A stretch of 23,759 nt of DNA. It comes from Bacteroidales bacterium (lineage in GTDB: Bacteria; Bacteroidota; Bacteroidia; Bacteroidales; F082). Location: positions 1 through 23,759 of the forward strand of contig JAEEII010000276.1 of NCBI GenBank assembly GCA_016281295.1, written 5' to 3'. Under the pieces are notes generated by a model. The model worked only from the letters and a program-made list of their open reading frames with translations, did no database searches and was not told the origin of the DNA. Shown here one piece after another: positions 16,624-23,713 of the stretch. The translations under genes were made by a program, and so were the position numbers. The first letter of the stretch is position 1, and every line of letters begins with the position of its first letter.

Positions 16624-17687
16624 AAAAAAACAACCAACCAACTGCACAAAAAAGAAAACGCATACAACGGATTATCATCCTGACTTTCAGCGTATTGATT
16701 TTAATCGCCCTGTTTTTCGGCTACCGTCTCTTCAATACCGTGATGAAACCCAATGTCTTCACCCCAGAACGTCAGGAGTTTTCTCTTTATATCCCCACCA
16801 ACGCCACATTCTCCGAGGTGTTGGACTCCCTTTACACGCACCACTTGATAACCGACAAAACCAGTTTTGAATGGCTTGCCCTCAAAAAGGACTATCCCGA
16901 CCATGTCAAACCCGGTCGATATATCCTGAAAAACGGCATGAGCAACAACCAGCTGATCAACTTGCTGAGAGGAGGATTGCAAACGCCGGTGAGACTCACT
17001 TTCAACAACATACGTGATGTCAAGATGCTTGCTGGACGTATCAGCCAACAAATCGAAGCCGACTCCGCCGAGCTGGTAGCCATGTTGAGCAACAGCGACA
17101 GCCTTCAAGTCCTGGGGTTCAACACAAGAACCATCCCCGCGATGTTCCTTCCCAACACCTACGAGTTTTACTGGAACACCAGTGCCGACCAGTTTGTCAA
17201 GAAAATGAAGCGTGAATACGAGCATTTCTGGAATGAAGAAAGAAAGAACAAAGCCAAGGCATTGAAACTCACTCCCGTAGAAATCAGCACTTTGGCATCC
17301 ATCGTCGATAAGGAGACGAACAAAACCGATGAGATGGCCCGCATCGCCGGGGTATATCTCAACCGGCTTCGTGACGGATGGCTGCTACAAGCTGACCCCA
17401 CCCTCGTCTTCGCCTCGGGTGACTTCGAGCTGAAACGAGTACTCAATATTCACAAGGAAATAGAATCCCCCTACAACACCTATAAATATATAGGACTTCC
17501 TCCCGGACCCATCTGCATCCCTTCCTTAGCTGCAATAAATGCGGTCTTGAATGCGGAAAAACATAATTTTTATTATTTTTGCGCCAAAGAAGATTTCTCC
17601 GGCTACCATAATTTCGCCAAAACCCTCAGTGAGCACAACCGAAACGCAGAAAGGTACCAGAGAGCACTTAATAAACTCAATCATTAA
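16620..17687 (+). CDS. mltG: Endolytic murein transglycosylase MltG (YceG-like)
   Basis: This 355-residue enzyme cleaves nascent peptidoglycan strands and is thought to release or terminate glycan chains at the membrane. It has a basic cytoplasmic N-terminus, one membrane anchor (about 17-36), a LysM-like subdomain (about 50-115, IPTNATFSEVLDSLYTHHLI) and the YceG catalytic domain. The catalytic Glu is Glu232 in LASIVDKETNK, followed by AGVYLNRL and the conserved LQADPTLVFASG. The C-terminus SPYNTYKYIGLPPGPI and AEKHNFYYFCAKED are family hallmarks. The length is normal. It overlaps the GNAT gene by 4 bp and lies 3 nt before the phosphohexomutase gene, so it is in the middle of an operon. Confidence 0.95.
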   Translation: MKKNNQPTAQKRKRIQRIIILTFSVLILIALFFGYRLFNTVMKPNVFTPERQEFSLYIPTNATFSEVLDSLYTHHLITDKTSFEWLALKKDYPDHVKPGRYILKNGMSNNQLINLLRGGLQTPVRLTFNNIRDVKMLAGRISQQIEADSAELVAMLSNSDSLQVLGFNTRTIPAMFLPNTYEFYWNTSADQFVKKMKREYEHFWNEERKNKAKALKLTPVEISTLASIVDKETNKTDEMARIAGVYLNRLRDGWLLQADPTLVFASGDFELKRVLNIHKEIESPYNTYKYIGLPPGPICIPSLAAINAVLNAEKHNFYYFCAKEDFSGYHNFAKTLSEHNRNAERYQRALNKLNH

Positions 17688-17690
17688 AAC

Positions 17691-19037
17691 ATGAAGGCAT
17701 TTAAAGCATACGACATTAGGGGCGAATGGGGCAAGGACCTCAACGAAGACATCGCCTATAGAATTGGATATTTCCTGCACGACATCCTGGAAGCGAAAAC
17801 TATTCTGGTGGGACGCGACATCCGTCTTTCATCCGACACGCTGTTCGATGCACTCACCAAAGGCATCACCGACCGTGGCATCGATGTAGATGACATCGGA
17901 CTCTCCACCACCCCTATGGTGTATTGGAGTACCGCACGTTATGGCTATGATGCCTCTGTGATGATCACGGCTTCCCATAATCCCAAGAATCACAACGGTT
18001 TGAAGATCTCCAAGACCAACGCGCTACCGGTGGGATATGACACAGGACTGCACCGTTTGGAAGCCTTGGTGGAGAGCGACCAGCCATGCATCCCCGCCAC
18101 ACAAAAAGGAGTGATCCGGCACAAAGAGGTGAAGGAGGATTACCTCGCATTCCAGCGTAGCTACGTTGGCAGCCACGACAACTTAAACATTGCCGTGGAT
18201 TGCAGCAACGGCATGTCGTCGCTGTTCGTCCACGAGCTGATTGGCAAGGCTCATTATATCAACGACACCCTTGACGGCAACTTCCCCAGCCATGAGCCCA
18301 ACCCACTTGAAGCCGTCAACCAAGAGCAAATCAAAGCTTTGGTGAAAGAGAAAGGCTGTGACATCGGGCTGCTCTTTGACGGCGACGCGGACCGCATCAC
18401 CTTCATCGATGAGGAGGGGAACTTCATCTCTCCCGACCTGATCATCGCCTTTCTGGGCAACTACTTCATCGGGCAACGGCATGAGAAAGGCATTGTGCTT
18501 CAAGACATCCGCAGCTCACGAGCCATCCAAGAATACCTCAACCGTTACCAAGCCCATGTAGAGACCTGGCGTGTGGGACGTGCCTACGCCGCCCTCAAGC
18601 TTCGCGAACTCGATGGCGTTTATGGCGGAGAACTGGCAGGACACTATTACTTCCGCGACTTCTACTATTCCGACTCCGCATTGCTGGCAGCATCCATCGT
18701 GCTTGGACTGCTCGCTGAATTCAAACGTCAAGGCCGTACCATGAGCTCCATCATCCATGAAATATCCTCCTATCACAACTCCGGTGAAATCAACTTCAAG
18801 CTGGACCGCAAACAGGAGGCCATGGATGCCGTGCGCGACCATTTCACCGCCATCCAACAGCCCGAGCGTTTCCTCGACTTCGACGGCTATCGCCTCGACT
18901 ATCAAGACTGGTGGCTCAACATCAGGCCTTCCAACACCGAGCCCTATCTCCGTTTCCTCGCCGAGGCCAAGAGTCAAGAACAACTCGAGAAGATTGTCAA
19001 TGAGGTTTCAGAAATAATTCGTACTTTTGCGTCATGA
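17691..19037 (+). CDS. Phosphomannomutase/phosphoglucomutase
   Basis: This 448-residue member of the alpha-D-phosphohexomutase superfamily (AlgC/ManB type) interconverts hexose 1- and 6-phosphates by way of a phosphoserine. The active site TASHNP has Ser95, the Mg2+ loop is DGDADR (230-235), the sugar-specificity loop reads GELAGHYYF (about 313-321), and the phosphate-binding loop RPSNTEPYLR is near the C-terminus. The GE-x-x-GH loop indicates hexoses such as mannose or glucose, not glucosamine, so the products probably feed GDP-mannose or UDP-glucose synthesis for surface polysaccharides. The gene begins 3 nt after mltG. Its TGA overlaps the next start by 4 bp. Confidence 0.93.
   Translation: MKAFKAYDIRGEWGKDLNEDIAYRIGYFLHDILEAKTILVGRDIRLSSDTLFDALTKGITDRGIDVDDIGLSTTPMVYWSTARYGYDASVMITASHNPKNHNGLKISKTNALPVGYDTGLHRLEALVESDQPCIPATQKGVIRHKEVKEDYLAFQRSYVGSHDNLNIAVDCSNGMSSLFVHELIGKAHYINDTLDGNFPSHEPNPLEAVNQEQIKALVKEKGCDIGLLFDGDADRITFIDEEGNFISPDLIIAFLGNYFIGQRHEKGIVLQDIRSSRAIQEYLNRYQAHVETWRVGRAYAALKLRELDGVYGGELAGHYYFRDFYYSDSALLAASIVLGLLAEFKRQGRTMSSIIHEISSYHNSGEINFKLDRKQEAMDAVRDHFTAIQQPERFLDFDGYRLDYQDWWLNIRPSNTEPYLRFLAEAKSQEQLEKIVNEVSEIIRTFAS
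19022..19029 (+). promoter_or_regulatory. Internal -7 box before the TPR lipoprotein gene
   Basis: TACTTTTG matches TAnnTTTG and lies inside the last codons of the phosphohexomutase gene. Its G is 5 nt before the ATG at 19034, the same geometry as at 1658-1670. Transcription from it would start at or near that ATG, leaving either a leaderless message or a leader of about 22 nt to the in-frame ATG at 19058. The -33 element is weak. Confidence 0.4.
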
Positions 19038-19468
19038 AACGAAACACCTTCCCCCCTATGAAAAAAACAAGTCTCCTCACTGCTGCCGCTTTTTGTCTCT
19101 TGATGTGCTGCTGTGAAAGTCCTGAAAAATCACAACGCGCCTTTGACGAAGGAATTACGTATATGCTTGACCATGCCATGTACACAAAGGCAGAAGAGTG
19201 CTTTACCGAAGCCATCAAATACAATAAAAACAACTATGAGGCATACTACTGCCGCGGATGCTGCAAGTTCAACAGGAACCTGATTGACGAAGCGATTGTT
19301 GACTTGGAAAAGGCCTTGGAAATCAAGCCCAACTATGCAGACGCGGAGTTTACCTTGGGTAGGATTTATTTCGTCAAGAACGACATCGACATGTCATGCT
19401 ATTATTATAAAGCCTCAAAAGAACATGGCCGACAGAATGTGGACGACCTTCTCAAAGGTTGTCCGTAG
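19034..19468 (+). CDS. Small TPR-repeat lipoprotein
   Basis: This 144-residue exported protein has a signal peptide ending in a Cys run (LLMCCCES, about 22-29), which suggests lipoprotein processing although the lipobox is not canonical. The mature part holds about two and a half TPR-like helix pairs: YTKAEECFTEAIKYNKNNYEAYYCRGCCKF, then NLIDEAIVDLEKALEIKPNYADAEFTLGRIYF. Such proteins usually act as envelope adaptors, and no partner can be named. Start choice is uncertain. ATG 19034 overlaps the upstream stop (ATGA), which favours coupling, while the in-frame ATG at 19058 (MKKTSLLTAAAF) gives a more typical signal peptide. The 3' end overlaps the convergent MORN gene by 17 bp. Confidence 0.82.
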   Translation: MKRNTFPPMKKTSLLTAAAFCLLMCCCESPEKSQRAFDEGITYMLDHAMYTKAEECFTEAIKYNKNNYEAYYCRGCCKFNRNLIDEAIVDLEKALEIKPNYADAEFTLGRIYFVKNDIDMSCYYYKASKEHGRQNVDDLLKGCP

Positions 19469-20150
19469 GCCCCAGTACAGGAGCGCTGTAGTTCTCTTTG
19501 TTCACTTCGTCACCATCCTCATTATACGTCTTCCAGACACCGGTCTTCTGCCCTTGTCTAAAACTGCCTTCTTCTTTCAATGCTCCTGAGGGATAATAAG
19601 TCTTTGCTGGCCCCTCAAGCTGGTCATTCTGGTATTGGCATTCCATCATCAACACTCCCGAGTCGTAATACTGCTTGGCTGGCCCGTTGCGTTTCCCTTC
19701 AACATATACCGCCTCTTCCGCCACACGCTCGTTCACAGGGTTGTAAACGGTGGATTTCCCATGCACCTTGCCTTCTTTGTTCTCTTCCACAAGCAGCAGC
19801 TTGCCGTTCTCTTTGGAATAATAACGCCACTCCCCTTCTTTCTTCTGGTTTACATAATACCCTGTGGCCACCATCCGTCCATCGGAATAGCTCTTGTTGA
19901 GGGCACGTGTCCCCGACTTATCAAAGGTATTGATAGCTTTCAGGTTTCCCTGCTCGTCATAATACTTGAACTCCCCCACGCAGAATCCATTCTTGAACTG
20001 GCCTTCATAACGTTTCTGACCATTGGCGTAGAAGTCGGTCCACGGGCCTTGACGACGCCCTTTATTGTCGGTTTTGTTCATATCCTGGGCATGAAGGAAA
20101 GTGTTTCCTGCAAGAAAAACGACTGTGAGAAAAAAGAGTATTTTATTCAT
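19452..20150 (-). CDS. Exported MORN-repeat (YwqK-like) protein
   Basis: This 232-residue protein has a signal peptide (MNKILFFLTVVFLAGNTFLHAQ, probable cleavage after HAQ) and is built almost entirely of MORN-type repeats of about 23 residues with a G-x-W/Y-x-x-Y-x-x-G pattern: GPWTDFYANGQKRYEG, GEFKYYDEQG, GEWRYYSKENG, GPAKQYYDSG, GPAKTYYPSG and GVWKTYNEDG. Proteins of this type are abundant in Bacteroidota and are often annotated as toxin-antitoxin YwqK family antitoxin, but no toxin gene is adjacent, so I do not adopt that role. Periplasmic or surface location is likely. The frame is open upstream to 20186, but that part lies in the promoter region and lacks a signal peptide, so the start at 20150 is preferred. 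Confidence 0.87.
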   Translation of the reverse strand: MNKILFFLTVVFLAGNTFLHAQDMNKTDNKGRRQGPWTDFYANGQKRYEGQFKNGFCVGEFKYYDEQGNLKAINTFDKSGTRALNKSYSDGRMVATGYYVNQKKEGEWRYYSKENGKLLLVEENKEGKVHGKSTVYNPVNERVAEEAVYVEGKRNGPAKQYYDSGVLMMECQYQNDQLEGPAKTYYPSGALKEEGSFRQGQKTGVWKTYNEDGDEVNKENYSAPVLGPTDNL

Positions 20151-20152
20151 AG

Positions 20153-20183
20153 TTGTATTTTTAAAACAAAAATAATAAATTTG
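20153..20183 (+). promoter_or_regulatory. Promoter of the glmM gene
   Basis: TTG (20153-20155) and TAAATTTG (20176-20183) are separated by 20 bp, a good match to the Bacteroidota consensus. Transcription would start near 20189, about 42 nt before the ATG at 20231. The -33 element lies only 3 bp from the start codon of the divergent MORN gene. Confidence 0.65.
20167..20174 (-). promoter_or_regulatory. -7 box of the MORN-repeat gene
   Basis: Minus-strand TATTTTTG matches TAnnTTTG. Transcription would start near 20161, giving a leader of about 11 nt. A TTTG at 20197-20200 (minus strand) is 22 bp upstream, one base beyond the usual spacing. It is separated by a single base pair from the -7 box on the other strand. 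Confidence 0.5.
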
Positions 20184-20230
20184 CAAGCTTCAAATACAAA
20201 CAACGTAAAAACGAACAAAAAAGTATAACT

Positions 20231-21613
20231 ATGACACTAATCAAATCCATATCCGGCATCCGTGGTACTATCGGAGGCCTTCCAGGAGATAACCTAACCC
20301 CCATCGACATGGTGAAATTCACCGCAGCCTTTGTGAAGTTTATCCAGCGTGGCGGTGTTGAACGGCCACGCATCGTAGTCGGTCGCGATGCCCGTCTGTC
20401 AGGATTTCTGGTAAACCAGATTGTATGTGGCACTTTACAAGCCATGGGAGCCGACGTGCTTGACATCGGGTTAAGCACCACACCCACTACCGAGGTTGCA
20501 GTGACGGGACTGAAGGCTGACGCCGGCATCATCCTCACTGCCAGCCACAACCCTGCCCAGTGGAACGCGCTGAAGCTCCTCAACAACCGCGGCGAGTTCA
20601 TCTCAGCTTCGGAAGGTGCCTGGCTGCTTGATGTAGCCTCGCGCGACGAGTTCGAGTTCGTGCCCATCGAACAAATCGGAAGCTACACCCAAGTGGACGG
20701 ATGGATTGACCGTCATATCCAGCAAGTCCTTGACTTACCCTTGGTCAACCGTGAAGCAATCAAGGCCGCACATTTCAAAGTGGCTGTCGATGCAGTCAAC
20801 TCCACTGGTGGCATTGCCATACCCAAGATGCTCAGAGCCTTGGGTGTGGAAGACATCCTCGAATTAAACTGCGAACCCACCGGACGCTTCGCGCACACCC
20901 CAGAGCCGCTGGCCCAGAACCTCACCGACATCTGCCGTTATGTTCGTGAGCAAGGATGTGACTTCGGCGTGGTCGTTGACCCCGATGTGGATCGTCTCGT
21001 GTTCGTCAAGGAAGACGGCGAGCTATTTGGAGAAGAGTACACCCTGGTCTCTGTGGCCGACTTCGTCCTGAGGCACACCCCAGGTCCCACCGTCTCCAAC
21101 CTCTCCTCCACCCGTGCCTTGCGTGACGTCACCCGCTCCCATGGCCAAGAATACCATGCCGCCGCCGTCGGAGAAGTCAATGTGGTCGAGAAGATGAAGG
21201 AAGTAGGAGCTGTCATCGGTGGCGAAGGCAACGGCGGTGTCATCTACCCTGCCATTCACTATGGACGCGACGCCCTCGTCGGCACCGCACTCTTCCTCAC
21301 ACAACTCGCCGAGAAACGAATCAAATGCTCTGAACTCAAGAAGACCTATCCCCCCTATTTCATGTCGAAAAACAAAATCCAACTCACACCCGACATGAAT
21401 GTCGATGCCATCCTCGCCCGTTTTGCCGAGAAATTCAAAGACGAGAAAGTCACTACCATCGACGGTGTCAAAATCGACTTCGATGAAGGATGGGTACATC
21501 TGCGCAAATCGAATACAGAACCCATCATCAGGATTTATTCCGAAGGCAAGACCGAGGCCGAGGCCGAGCGCTTTGCCCAGCTGATTCTCAGCTGCAAGGA
21601 TATCCTTGGATGA
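20231..21613 (+). CDS. glmM: Phosphoglucosamine mutase (GlmM type)
   Basis: This 460-residue alpha-D-phosphohexomutase should convert glucosamine 6-phosphate to glucosamine 1-phosphate, the step before GlmU in UDP-GlcNAc synthesis for peptidoglycan and lipid A. The catalytic phosphoserine is Ser105 in LTASHNP, the metal loop is DPDVDR (250-255), the sugar loop is GGEGNGG (330-336), and the phosphate loop is RKSNTEP near the C-terminus. The GEGNGG loop differs from the GEQSGH of proteobacterial GlmM but is, as I recall, usual for the Bacteroidota and archaeal-like clade, so a broader specificity is possible. It differs clearly from the second mutase at 17691-19037, so they are not recent duplicates. 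The ATG start fits the MTLIKSISGIRGT N-terminus. Confidence 0.92.
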   Translation: MTLIKSISGIRGTIGGLPGDNLTPIDMVKFTAAFVKFIQRGGVERPRIVVGRDARLSGFLVNQIVCGTLQAMGADVLDIGLSTTPTTEVAVTGLKADAGIILTASHNPAQWNALKLLNNRGEFISASEGAWLLDVASRDEFEFVPIEQIGSYTQVDGWIDRHIQQVLDLPLVNREAIKAAHFKVAVDAVNSTGGIAIPKMLRALGVEDILELNCEPTGRFAHTPEPLAQNLTDICRYVREQGCDFGVVVDPDVDRLVFVKEDGELFGEEYTLVSVADFVLRHTPGPTVSNLSSTRALRDVTRSHGQEYHAAAVGEVNVVEKMKEVGAVIGGEGNGGVIYPAIHYGRDALVGTALFLTQLAEKRIKCSELKKTYPPYFMSKNKIQLTPDMNVDAILARFAEKFKDEKVTTIDGVKIDFDEGWVHLRKSNTEPIIRIYSEGKTEAEAERFAQLILSCKDILG

Positions 21614-21632
21614 AGATAATACCACCGCAGCC

Positions 21633-21875
21633 ATGAGCAAGAACAAGAAAAACAAACGATCGCGCAAAAGTTATCAATACCATGCGATTACATTTAAACT
21701 CTCACAGGGACAATATCGTTCCTTGAAAAACTATTGCAAGGCAAGGCGGACCACACCCATCAAATTGATCAAACGAAGCATCTCCCGCTTTATCAGCAAC
21801 TATGAATATGAGGTTCCTGCTGAACTCTATGTCACTGAAAACCAGCTGATGCTATTTGAAGAAGAGCAACCTTAA
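21633..21875 (+). CDS. Small basic ribbon-helix-helix-like protein
   Basis: This 80-residue protein has a very basic N-terminus (MSKNKKNKRSRKSYQ) and then a strand-helix-helix pattern (about 16-54): a short strand HAITFKLS, a helix QGQYRSLKNYCKARR, a TTP turn and a helix IKLIKRSISRFI. This resembles the MetJ/Arc ribbon-helix-helix DNA-binding fold, by pattern only. The C-terminal part (VPAELYVTENQLMLFEEE) is acidic. The ATG at 21633, 19 nt after glmM, is preferred, but a TTG at 21606 in the same frame would add 9 residues and overlap glmM. It is probably cotranscribed with glmM. Its proximity to the palindrome at 21921-21990 makes it a candidate regulator of the next gene (inference). Confidence 0.75.
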   Translation: MSKNKKNKRSRKSYQYHAITFKLSQGQYRSLKNYCKARRTTPIKLIKRSISRFISNYEYEVPAELYVTENQLMLFEEEQP

Positions 21876-21888
21876 CGACGCTGTCGTT
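21874..21888 (+). terminator. Weak hairpin after the small RHH-like gene
   Basis: A 6-bp stem (21874-21879 with 21883-21888) and a 3-nt loop begin inside the TAA stop. Only four T residues follow, some distance downstream (about 21895-21898), so termination here would be inefficient. Some transcription may run on into the palindromic region. Confidence 0.3.
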
Positions 21889-21920
21889 CACGCATTTTAA
21901 GTATTTGAATTTTATTCAAC

Positions 21921-21990
21921 AATATTATTTGCTTCGATATAAAGAACCTCCATATATTTGCAGGTGATTTATATCGAAACAAATAATATT
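21921..21990. repeat. 70-bp near-perfect palindrome enclosing a promoter
   Basis: The outer arms 21921-21943 and 21968-21990 are complementary at 22 of 23 positions. After a 2x2 mismatch the pairing resumes for 4 bp (21946-21949 with 21962-21965). The unpaired centre is only 12 nt (21950-21961) and holds TATATTTG. The right arm ends at the base before the ATG at 21991. In DNA this could extrude a cruciform or bind a dimeric protein. In a read-through RNA it would fold into a long hairpin up to the start codon. Confidence 0.85.
21928..21960 (+). promoter_or_regulatory. Promoter of the TPR-rich protein gene
   Basis: TTTG (21928-21931) and TATATTTG (21953-21960) are separated by 21 bp, close to consensus. 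The -33 element is inside the left arm of the palindrome and the -7 box is at its centre. Transcription would start near 21966, so the leader of about 25 nt is almost exactly the right arm. This also rules out the in-frame TTG at 21958 as a start codon. Confidence 0.7.
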
Positions 21991-23457
21991 ATGGCAACGA
22001 TTAAACAAGATTTACTTAAACTAAGGAAACATTTGGATTATGTCCTCAACAAAGTGGACGAAGGCTGTGAACTCTTCGAGAAGGACATGCCAGTTGAGGC
22101 AGAGATTGCCTTTACAGAAGCCGTTCAATTCAGTGAAAATCTATTAGAAAGCAACCCTAATGACAGTGCATTCCAATCGATTCTGGCGGAGACACACCAC
22201 ATGGTCTCCTTGGGTTACACGAACAACGAGGACTATGACAAAGCTTTCGCCCACATAGAAAAGGCGCTGGCGTTGTATGAGAGCTTCCAACGGAAAGAAC
22301 CTCTGTATGAGATGACGTTACACTCCTCGCGAGCCAGAATTGAAGTGATGTCGGAACAACACGAAAAAGCCATCAAGAGTTTGGAAAAGATCATCCATTA
22401 TTTTGACCACAGTTGCATTGAATCATTCCGATTGAGTGATTATGTGTATTGCAGCGACCTGCTATTGCTTAGCAAAGAATACTATCAGAACGACCAGTAC
22501 CCCAAAGCGGTGGAAATGACGGAAAAGATCATTCAGTATAAACGCAGAAAAAACAGTCTTTTTGCCACCCAACTCTTCAAGGAATATTTAGACATGCTTC
22601 ATTTGTCGGCAGAAGTTGCGAGTCACCTTAATGATGACGCGTTTTTACAACATGTGTTGGAGGAAGGCATCGCATCCTGTCGCCAGGATAAACAACTCAG
22701 TAAGAAGTCGCTGCTTTGTTCACTGGCCACTTTCTATCAAGACATCATTAAAATGATGTTTCTTAGAAACGACAAAGCGTCGTTGAAACGTTATTATGAG
22801 GAGCTTATTGAATTCTGCGACAAGCATATCCACGAGGAGCCACGGCTGAAGGTTCACAAGATCTCAGGGCAGCTAAACTGGGCGGTTTTTTGTGCCAAGG
22901 AGAGACAAGACGCAGAGGCTGAGGAGACCGTGAGCCAAGCCATTGGAGGCTGCATGGAGCTGAATGAGAACGGGTTAGAGCACACCCTCTTTCTCTTCTC
23001 GGCGCTTCAAACCCTCGCCAACATAAAAATACAAAACGGCGACTTTGAAGGTGCTGTACGAGAGCTGGAGCGAGAGCACAACATCCTGATAAGTTATCTC
23101 AGCCAAGACCTTGGAAAGAAGCCAAACCTTTACAATCTTCTTCTCGAATTAATCAGGAAGGAAGTCATGCTTTACAACGAGATTGGTTATCCCAAGCGAG
23201 GGGAAGCGCTCCTCAATGCATTCAAGGAGAGAGTCGTGGAGCTTGCCAATGAAAACGAGCAACTGGGGCCAGCGCCCTATATGGCTGCGTTGAAAAAGAT
23301 TGCCGACATTCACTGGGCTTTGGAGCACTACGACCTTGCCAAGGAGGAATACCAAGAGGTGTTGATGATCACCAACGAACTACGGGAGCGTTATCCTGAG
23401 TTAAATGAGTCGTTGCATCAGCTGGAGGATGAGATACACGAAACGATGTCAGCATAA
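21991..23457 (+). CDS. Cytoplasmic TPR-rich helical protein of unknown function
   Basis: This 488-residue protein has no signal peptide or transmembrane segment and is predicted all alpha-helical. TPR-like pairs can be seen along its length, for example MPVEAEIAFTEAVQFSENLL (about 32-51), YDKAFAHIEKALALYESF, HEKAIKSLEKIIHYF, YPKAVEMTEKIIQYK, FEGAVRELEREHNILISYL, and C-terminal YDLAKEEYQEVLMITNELRERYPELNE. No catalytic domain is attached, so a scaffold or peptide-binding role is the natural reading, without a known partner. The ATG at 21991 is chosen because the promoter -7 box lies at 21953-21960 and the ATG directly follows the palindrome. It appears to be a single-gene transcript, followed by a tRNA promoter. 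I do not recognise a named family. Confidence 0.85.
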   Translation: MATIKQDLLKLRKHLDYVLNKVDEGCELFEKDMPVEAEIAFTEAVQFSENLLESNPNDSAFQSILAETHHMVSLGYTNNEDYDKAFAHIEKALALYESFQRKEPLYEMTLHSSRARIEVMSEQHEKAIKSLEKIIHYFDHSCIESFRLSDYVYCSDLLLLSKEYYQNDQYPKAVEMTEKIIQYKRRKNSLFATQLFKEYLDMLHLSAEVASHLNDDAFLQHVLEEGIASCRQDKQLSKKSLLCSLATFYQDIIKMMFLRNDKASLKRYYEELIEFCDKHIHEEPRLKVHKISGQLNWAVFCAKERQDAEAEETVSQAIGGCMELNENGLEHTLFLFSALQTLANIKIQNGDFEGAVRELEREHNILISYLSQDLGKKPNLYNLLLELIRKEVMLYNEIGYPKRGEALLNAFKERVVELANENEQLGPAPYMAALKKIADIHWALEHYDLAKEEYQEVLMITNELRERYPELNESLHQLEDEIHETMSA

Positions 23458-23540
23458 GAGAGTGTGTCGTTTTGCGCTGTGATTCATACAACTGATTATC
23501 AATAATTTATTAAATTTTGTAAAAAATTTCATAAAAAAGG

Positions 23541-23570
23541 TTGCAGATAAAGATAAAAGCTGTATCTTTG
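23541..23570 (+). promoter_or_regulatory. Promoter of tRNA-Ser
   Basis: TTG (23541-23543) and TATCTTTG (23563-23570) are separated by 19 bp, an essentially ideal Bacteroidota promoter. It is preceded by an A/T-rich tract (about 23500-23538) that could act as an UP-like element. Transcription would start near 23576, 14 nt before the tRNA. Confidence 0.75.
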
Positions 23571-23589
23571 CACTCGCAATTCGGCACCT

Positions 23590-23678
23590 GGAGAGGTGGG
23601 TGAGTGGCTGAAACCAACAGTTTGCTAAACTGTCGTATCCCGCAAGGGGTACCGGGGGTTCGAATCCCCCCTTCTCCG
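23590..23678 (+). tRNA. tRNA-Ser(GCU)
   Basis: This 89-nt cloverleaf has a long variable arm, as expected for serine. The acceptor stem pairs 23590-23596 with 23671-23677 (one G-U), and the anticodon stem ACAGT/ACTGT encloses the loop TTGCTAA with anticodon GCT at 23624-23626. The variable arm is around 23634-23652, and the T arm is GGGGG-TTCGAAT-CCCCC. The discriminator base is G23678. The 3' CCA is not encoded and must be added. It decodes AGC/AGU. Confidence 0.97.
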
Positions 23679-23685
23679 CCGCAAG

Positions 23686-23713
23686 AAAGACGATGGAAAA
23701 TCGTCTTTTTTTT
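23686..23713 (+). terminator. Intrinsic terminator between tRNA-Ser and tRNA-Pro
   Basis: A 9-bp stem (23686-23694 with 23700-23708) and a GGAAA loop are followed by a T-tract: eight Ts run from 23706 to 23713, the first three within the stem. This is a textbook rho-independent terminator for the tRNA-Ser transcript. The last T is directly adjacent to the first base of tRNA-Pro. Confidence 0.8.

Noticed and set aside
17547..17581. TATTTTTG (17574-17581) near the end of mltG, resembling a -7 box for the downstream phosphohexomutase gene
   Set aside because: The bases encode conserved aromatic residues of MltG (HNFYYF), the nearest TTG is 24 bp upstream, and the gene is already within a tightly packed operon. 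Chance is the simpler explanation.
19452..20150. Toxin-antitoxin antitoxin (YwqK label often given to MORN proteins)
   Set aside because: The protein has a signal peptide and no toxin-like partner is adjacent. The neighbours are a TPR lipoprotein and glmM.
21921..21990. Insertion-sequence ends or a small mobile element
   Set aside because: The arms enclose only 24 nt (12 unpaired), no transposase or target duplication is seen, and promoter elements fit precisely inside the repeat.
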